Positions 55,986 to 58,375 of a stretch of 58,375 bases of DNA are shown in pieces. Position 1 is the stretch's first letter, and every line of letters starts with the position of its first letter. Below the pieces are notes generated by a model that saw only the letters and a list, made by a program, of their open reading frames with translations, ran no database searches and was not told the DNA's origin. Source of the stretch: a virus; the IMG/VR virus record IMGVR_UViG_3300011115_000472, positions 1-58,375 of that record; one strand, written 5' to 3'. The position numbers were made by a program, and so were the translations under genes.

Positions 55986-57230
55986 TTAACCTACTGAATC
56001 AATATCTGGATCAAATGCAATATTGTCTAAATTACCGCCGCCGCCGTCGGTGACCACGGTATCGTTGCCACCGCCACCAACCACAGTATCTTCATTTCCA
56101 CCGTTGTCAACCACAGTATTTCCACCGCCATACGGTTTCCCGTCAACATATACTGGATTTCCATCTGAATCAGAATATCCAGTTGGGCTGGCTGGATCAT
56201 TTAAAACTGACAATCCTTCTGGTGTCAATGCACCAGTTACTGGAGTAGTTTGCTGGTCTGTTCCCCTAAACGTCTTGTATGCCTTTGATAACCCACTAGT
56301 TAAACTGTCATAAGGCGTAGAGCCAGAAATAACTTTGCCAGCAGAGTCGTACTGAGGAGTAAAGAACCCAGCGGTACCAGTTGCAATACCAGCAATTGCA
56401 GACAATGGCGACATCTGTGCCGTAGTCTTTGTAGTCGTTGGCACGTTGTAGCCACGAAGCAATTCAGACTGCGTCTTGAGGTTCTGTAGCGGAAACAGTT
56501 CTTTGTTCTGCTCAATGGTCTGCTTTTGCGCGCCTAACGTAGACAACGCATTGATGTCAGCCAAACTCATGTTTTGCTGTTGGCCAGCCAATGTGCCTTG
56601 TGCCTGCCCCGCAGTAGTTAAATTCTGCTGTCCTTGTGACGCCGCGTTTGCCGCCGTGCTACCCATTTGGGCCTGCAATGCATTTTGCTGTCCTGCGGCT
56701 GTCAGCGCTTGACCGTACCCGGTACTAAGGGCTTGGCCTTGAGCGTTGAGAATGTCACGGTCAGCGTTAGAGATTGTTTGCCCAAGCACCTGAGCACCAC
56801 GCAAAGAACCAAATTGTCCAGCCCCTACAGCCCCAGCAGTGGCTTGAGGCGCAAGGTTGTTCATGATGTTGCGTTGTCCCGCCTCACCAAGCGAGTTCAC
56901 CACGTTTGTGATGTACGGATTCATGTACTGCGACGCCAGCTTAGAGGGGTCTGTGCCTGCCGCTGTCAAATAAGGCGTTGCAGAACTTAATGGTGATGCG
57001 GCATTTGTCGCGGAAGTTAGAGTGTTCCCGGCATCAGTAAGAGTCGGCTGATAGCTTGCTGGTACCTTGGTAACGTCAGTGAATGCCTGTGTTTGCAGGG
57101 GATCAGCACCAACATACTTAGCCCCAGTGGCCGCATTTGCTCCGCTCGTAGCCAGACCACTCAAATACGTGTTGTAGTAGTCTGGCGCTGTCGTCGCCTG
57201 CGATTGTGAACTTTCTAATAGATTAGCCAT
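55986..57230 (-). CDS. Ala/Gln-rich internal virion protein (414 aa)
   Basis: N-terminal two thirds are Ala/Gln/Thr helices (QYMNPYITNVVNSLGEAGQR, ATAGAVGAGQFGSLRGAQVL, QGQALSTGYGQALTAAGQQN). A 'YMNPY...VVNS.L' pattern is common in injected phage proteins. The last 100 residues are Gly/Asp/Asn/Val-rich (GGNTVVDNGGNEDTVVGGGG) and resemble calcium-binding Gly-Asp repeats, though not a strict RTX nonamer. Start 57230 immediately follows the giant gene's stop at 57233. Confidence 0.72.
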   Translation of the reverse strand: MANLLESSQSQATTAPDYYNTYLSGLATSGANAATGAKYVGADPLQTQAFTDVTKVPASYQPTLTDAGNTLTSATNAASPLSSATPYLTAAGTDPSKLASQYMNPYITNVVNSLGEAGQRNIMNNLAPQATAGAVGAGQFGSLRGAQVLGQTISNADRDILNAQGQALSTGYGQALTAAGQQNALQAQMGSTAANAASQGQQNLTTAGQAQGTLAGQQQNMSLADINALSTLGAQKQTIEQNKELFPLQNLKTQSELLRGYNVPTTTKTTAQMSPLSAIAGIATGTAGFFTPQYDSAGKVISGSTPYDSLTSGLSKAYKTFRGTDQQTTPVTGALTPEGLSVLNDPASPTGYSDSDGNPVYVDGKPYGGGNTVVDNGGNEDTVVGGGGNDTVVTDGGGGNLDNIAFDPDIDSVG

Positions 57231-57232
57231 TT

Positions 57233-58375
57233 TTAACCTTTCACCATCTTGAGATAGTCAAGCGGGGATTTCGCCTTTGGGGGTATTTTAGATGTAGGAG
57301 CCGATCTTTTGTGGGCTCTTATCTCTTCGCGCATTGCATCGAGCAATTTAGATCCTGCTTTGTTGTCACCCCGCCCTAAAGCAGTCACAAAACTGGCAGG
57401 GAATACGTACTCGCCATCCGCGATCTTGGCAGGCACAACCGTACCGCCTTGAGCCGCATGCTGGTGAGGGATCTGACGACGGAACTTCTCTAACGCTTCC
57501 GCCCCAGCCTTGCTAGAACCGTCTCCAAGCGCCGCAACTAGGTCGGCGTCAGCTACATAGTCACCGTCGTGGAGCATGGCTGGAATGTCGTCTGATTGGC
57601 CTGTGCCCTTACCTTGGGCGTAGTAACCAGTCAATCCTGTTATGAATTCTGGATTGTGGCCATCAGGGGCCGCTTCTGCGTACTTAGATGGCAGTCCGCC
57701 TTTGGCCATCGAATTCAATGGAGACGATGACCCGCCAAGCCCAGTTTTGAGGAACTTGAGTTTGCCCAAACGACTTTCTGTATTCTGACTAGCGGGTGCG
57801 GCGGCTAACATTTGATGCGGCGAGTTTTTGACCGTGGCGCTGAGCTTGCCAATTTCTTCGGTGCCAGTTGTGCTTACAGAACTGCCTGATGCAAAAAATT
57901 GTGATTTGTACATGTCTTTATCTTCATCCTCATTTTTGGGTGGCTCTGGTTCTTCTTGGCGCTTAGGACGCGTAATTCCACGCGAAGCCAGTACAGAAGT
58001 CATTTCAGGTGTCAACGTGTCGTATAACTGATGCAGTTTTTGCAACTCTGACTTATTGTTATACACAGTAGCGCCAGCAAGCATCTGTGGGCTTGAGTCT
58101 AACGGCAATACACCAAACGGGTTGGTATTGCTTGCAGACGCAGTTGCCGGGCTCGTAGGCGATTTTGTTACTGGTCTTGTTACCGGGGTTTTTGGCTTAG
58201 GCGGTTTAGGCAATATAGGAATTTTGGGGATCTTGATTCCACCATCATCAGTAGGAATGTCGTCTTCTTCGGTGACGGGATCTTCGTCTTCGTCAGAAAC
58301 GCACATGCTCCCATTCCAATGGAATCCTTCTGCGCAAACAGGTTCTTCCTCTTCAACAACAGGTTCTTCCTCTTC
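57233..58375 (-). CDS. Giant virion protein, C-terminal part (continues at base 1)
   Basis: This is the 3' end of the 2216-residue frame, open through the right edge. An apparent start at 58306 is only an internal Met. After the PVVEEEE heptads comes a short CAEGFHWNGSMCV element with two cysteines. Acidic and Pro-rich linkers follow, then MAKGGLPSKYAEA. The last 170 residues hold two diverged copies of a module with the core (H/A)DG(D/E)YV, a Val-(V/T)-Ala-Leu-Gly segment and an (S/N)KAG helix. A similar 'DGEYV-ALG-G' module is familiar from phage tail and virion proteins, which supports a virion role. The end is basic (SPLDYLKMVKG). Confidence 0.85.
   Translation of the reverse strand, partial: EEEEPVVEEEEPVCAEGFHWNGSMCVSDEDEDPVTEEDDIPTDDGGIKIPKIPILPKPPKPKTPVTRPVTKSPTSPATASASNTNPFGVLPLDSSPQMLAGATVYNNKSELQKLHQLYDTLTPEMTSVLASRGITRPKRQEEPEPPKNEDEDKDMYKSQFFASGSSVSTTGTEEIGKLSATVKNSPHQMLAAAPASQNTESRLGKLKFLKTGLGGSSSPLNSMAKGGLPSKYAEAAPDGHNPEFITGLTGYYAQGKGTGQSDDIPAMLHDGDYVADADLVAALGDGSSKAGAEALEKFRRQIPHQHAAQGGTVVPAKIADGEYVFPASFVTALGRGDNKAGSKLLDAMREEIRAHKRSAPTSKIPPKAKSPLDYLKMVKG
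58249..58375. repeat. 127-bp terminal direct repeat (assembly overlap), right copy
   Basis: Exact second copy of bases 1-127. Removing one copy leaves a 58,248-base circle. The copy ends inside the 21-bp tandem repeat of the giant gene, so the repeat copy number at the join could be misassembled even though circularity itself is supported by the unique part of the overlap. Confidence 0.95.

Noticed and set aside
58249-58306. Start of a separate 357-residue protein at 58306
   Set aside because: The Met is internal to the giant frame, has no ribosome site, and lies in the CAEGFHWNGSMCV element.

Overview
The window is an essentially complete genome of a tailed double-stranded DNA phage with podovirus-like architecture. 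The first 127 bases are repeated exactly as the last 127 (1-127 = 58249-58375). The reading frame of the largest gene continues in frame across that join, so the molecule is circular or circularly permuted with about 58,248 unique bases, linearised by the assembler inside a gene. Gene content is a headful-type terminase, a portal, a scaffold, a P22-like tail machine, several fibre-like proteins and a virion transglycosylase, with no sheath, no tape measure and no integrase. I infer a lytic phage. Small-gene content and strong AAGGAG ribosome sites fit a Gram-negative, probably freshwater betaproteobacterial host, but the host is a guess.

Transcription layout: almost everything is on the minus strand. 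One leftward series starts near 50.4 kb, runs down to base 1, continues through the join to 58.4 kb and ends at a terminator near 52.57 kb. Only a five-gene early block (50480-52561) is on the plus strand. Back-to-back extended -10 promoters lie in a 360-base control region (50122-50479) full of inverted repeats. Similar TGTTAT-type -10 elements precede the genes starting at 45775, 44288 and 40000 on the minus strand and mark sub-operons.

Regions. Plus block 50.5-52.6 kb: SSB-like protein, small lipoprotein, PD-(D/E)XK exonuclease and two small proteins. Minus, 50.1-46.2 kb: Cro/YdaS-like regulator, ParB-like protein, SF2 helicase, a 126-residue unknown and a Toprim primase. At 46.2-45.8 kb is a structured noncoding stretch. 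Minus, 45.8-38.8 kb: RuvC-like resolvase, HNH protein and about twenty very small, mostly overlapping unknown genes. Minus, 38.8-26.8 kb: small and large terminase, a 1217-codon unknown, portal, two tiny genes, GroES-like co-chaperonin, scaffold, two head proteins and major capsid protein, ending in a strong terminator. Minus, 26.8-21.7 kb: virion-associated small proteins rich in a GG-x-V motif and a head-tail adaptor. Minus, 21.7-6 kb: fibre/adhesin genes, the lysis cassette (holin plus M15 endolysin), a second adaptor and a P22 gp10-like tail protein. Minus, 5.6 kb through the join to 52.6 kb: a 2216-residue giant protein, two internal virion proteins and a lytic transglycosylase, probably the DNA-ejection set.

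No tRNA, CRISPR array, insertion sequence, DNA polymerase or recombinase gene was recognised. Replication therefore probably leans on the host polymerase, assisted by the phage helicase, primase, SSB-like protein, exonuclease and resolvase.
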